Origin: Helicobacter sp. 13S00401-1
GTDB lineage: Bacteria; Campylobacterota; Campylobacteria; Campylobacterales; Helicobacteraceae
Direction of reading: 5' to 3'
Assembly: GCF_002272925.1 (NCBI RefSeq)
Contig: NZ_MLAR01000001.1
Span: 210,366 to 274,365 of the forward strand
DNA: 64,000 nucleotides
Shown here piece by piece: positions 62,966 to 64,000 of this stretch. Below the pieces are notes generated by a model that saw only the letters and a list, made by a program, of their open reading frames with translations, searched no databases and was not told the DNA's origin. How positions within the stretch are numbered: position 1 is the stretch's first letter; each line of letters starts with the position of its first letter. The translations under genes were made by a program, and so were the position numbers.

Positions 62966-63708
62966 AGGTGCTAGAAGTTAGTGACTTAAGTTTTAAAAGG
63001 GATAAAAGAGAGCTTTTTAAAAGTCTTAATTTTACTTTAGAAAAAGGAGAAATCTTAAGTGTGCTAGGGCAAAATGGAGTTGGAAAAACTACGCTTTTAA
63101 GATGTTTGATGGGCTTTTTAAAAGCTAAAGGAAGCATTACTTATATGGGCAAAGATTTAAAACACTACTCACAAAAAGAGCTTTTTAAACTTATCTCTTA
63201 TGTCCCTCAGTCTAAAAATAGCGCCATAGGCTTAAGTGTCTTAGATATGGTTTTGTTAGGATTAAACACTACTTTTTCTCCAAGTAATGCCCATAAGACC
63301 CTAGCTTTAGAAACGCTAGAAAGCCTAGAGATAGCAAACTTAAAAGATAAAAAGTGTAATGCCTTAAGTGGTGGAGAACTTCAGATGGTTTTACTAGCAA
63401 GGGCTATTATCTGTAAGCCTCAAATAATAATACTTGATGAGCCAGAATCTAATCTTGACTTTAAAAATATCTCCATCATCTTGCATCTACTAAAACGTTT
63501 GCAAGATAGTGGCGTAAGTATTATCTTAAATACCCACTTTCCAATGCACGCTTTAATCTTAAAAGGAAAGACATTAATGCTAAAAAAAGATACTAGCTAT
63601 ATTTATGGTCTTAGTGATGAGGTCTTAAATGAAAGTAATCTTAGTTTTATTTATGAAGTTAGCTTGAAGCGTTGCAAAGTTTTGGACTTAGACTATATAG
63701 GGTTTTAA
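62962..63708 (+). CDS. ABC transporter ATP-binding protein, FecE/CeuD type
   Basis: 248 residues. Walker A LGQNGVGKTTLLRCLMG (near residue 34), Q-loop YVPQSKNS near 78, signature LSGGELQMVLLARAI (near 133) and Walker B IIILDEPESNLDF (near 155), H-loop LNTHFPMHAL. It powers the permease. Start is TTG 62962 within TTGA, overlapping the permease stop. The Walker A glycine pattern (GQNGVGKTT) is regular. The last gene of the receptor-permease-ATPase operon. Confidence 0.94.
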   Translation: MKVLEVSDLSFKRDKRELFKSLNFTLEKGEILSVLGQNGVGKTTLLRCLMGFLKAKGSITYMGKDLKHYSQKELFKLISYVPQSKNSAIGLSVLDMVLLGLNTTFSPSNAHKTLALETLESLEIANLKDKKCNALSGGELQMVLLARAIICKPQIIILDEPESNLDFKNISIILHLLKRLQDSGVSIILNTHFPMHALILKGKTLMLKKDTSYIYGLSDEVLNESNLSFIYEVSLKRCKVLDLDYIGF

Positions 63709-64000
63709 GAGTAGGGCTAGTAGCTTTAGGGTTAGTAAGTTAGATTCCATAGATTTTACGTCTAGATTGCAAAATCTATTTTGCTTGCTTAAAACTCCTA
63801 AAATAGAGCCAAATATTAAGCGCTTTTTACTTTTTTATAAAGTTTTATGTGAAAAAATATCTAAGTATTAAATTTCCCCCCTTCCTCTAAGCTAACCTTA
63901 AGCTTCACTTCACTATAGTTTCATTTCTCAAGCGATTAAGGCTTACTTTTCTTGTTTTGATTAGTTTAATTTTTTAAGTTTTTTAAAGTTTTTTTAATAA
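63709..64000. other. Right-end intergenic sequence
   Basis: About 290 AT-rich bases with no gene I can support. A short C6 run (around 63877) is too short to be a switch. An AGATTCC copy of the window motif is present near 63742. The end is T-rich and may be the downstream region of a convergent or later gene outside the window. Confidence 0.5.

Noticed and set aside
63872..63880. C6 run at the right end as a switch
   Set aside because: Too short and not inside a recognisable gene.

Overview
The window reads as a chromosome segment from a low-GC member of the Campylobacterota, most likely a Helicobacter or close relative. Pointers are a NapA/Dps protein, a Helicobacter-type outer membrane protein (OMP) ending in aromatic residues, the remote CheZ type, CgtA-like lipooligosaccharide (LOS) glycosyltransferases with poly-C tracts, ATA/TTA/AGA-rich codon use, and gene pairs such as murF-like/acylphosphatase and pyrE/frr/secG. 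I found no rRNA, tRNA, CRISPR array, transposase or phage gene. Most of the window is densely packed housekeeping sequence.

Layout. 1-4.0 kb: priA (runs off the left edge), two small genes and divergent uvrB. 4.3-12.3 kb: two related surface proteins, each with beta-barrel segments at both ends and a coiled-coil or repeat middle, flanking a LOG-like gene, a CvfB-like gene, ctpA, purC, acpS and a radical-SAM gene. 12.5-17.4 kb: minus-strand run ung, an FtsB/DivIC-like protein with a very long acidic cytoplasmic part, eno, a prepilin-like protein and cheZ. 17.5-21.6 kb: a TonB receptor, YceI and a PepSY-like membrane protein. 21.7-29.4 kb: guaA, ppk, fabG, an orphan GspF-like protein and rpoD. 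29.5-32.9 kb: a glycosyltransferase island with two CgtA-like genes and one GT4-like gene. Two C13/G13 tracts there put both affected genes out of frame in this sequence. 32.9-48.2 kb: typA, ribE, an autotransporter, pyrE, frr, secG, a BioC-like gene, a murF-like gene, greA, dut, coaX and hisG. 48.7-55.6 kb: an RluA-type gene, gpsA, napA, sixA, a lipase-like gene, a LolC/E-like gene, an RDD protein and an OMP. 55.7-63.7 kb: a Fur-box-bearing metal-uptake locus with a TonB receptor, FecCD-type permease, ATPase, two binding-protein paralogs, a broken receptor and two unknown cytosolic proteins.

The most unusual signals are four. (1) A 7-mer, RGAATCT, is spread through the whole window in both orientations, about 100 AGAATCT plus about 45-50 GGAATCT by eye count against roughly 14 and 8 expected. 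Its inverted pairs form hairpins between genes, much as DNA-uptake sequences do in Neisseria. (2) The metal-uptake locus has two translationally coupled, unrecognised cytosolic genes next to the binding protein. (3) In the same locus a truncated TonB receptor is fused to what looks like the C-terminal tail of an adenine DNA methyltransferase. (4) A pseudouridine synthase S4 domain extends upstream past every usual start codon to an AUA preceded by a good ribosome binding site. A short dispersed element with a conserved NYNY tail also appears in two intergenic gaps.
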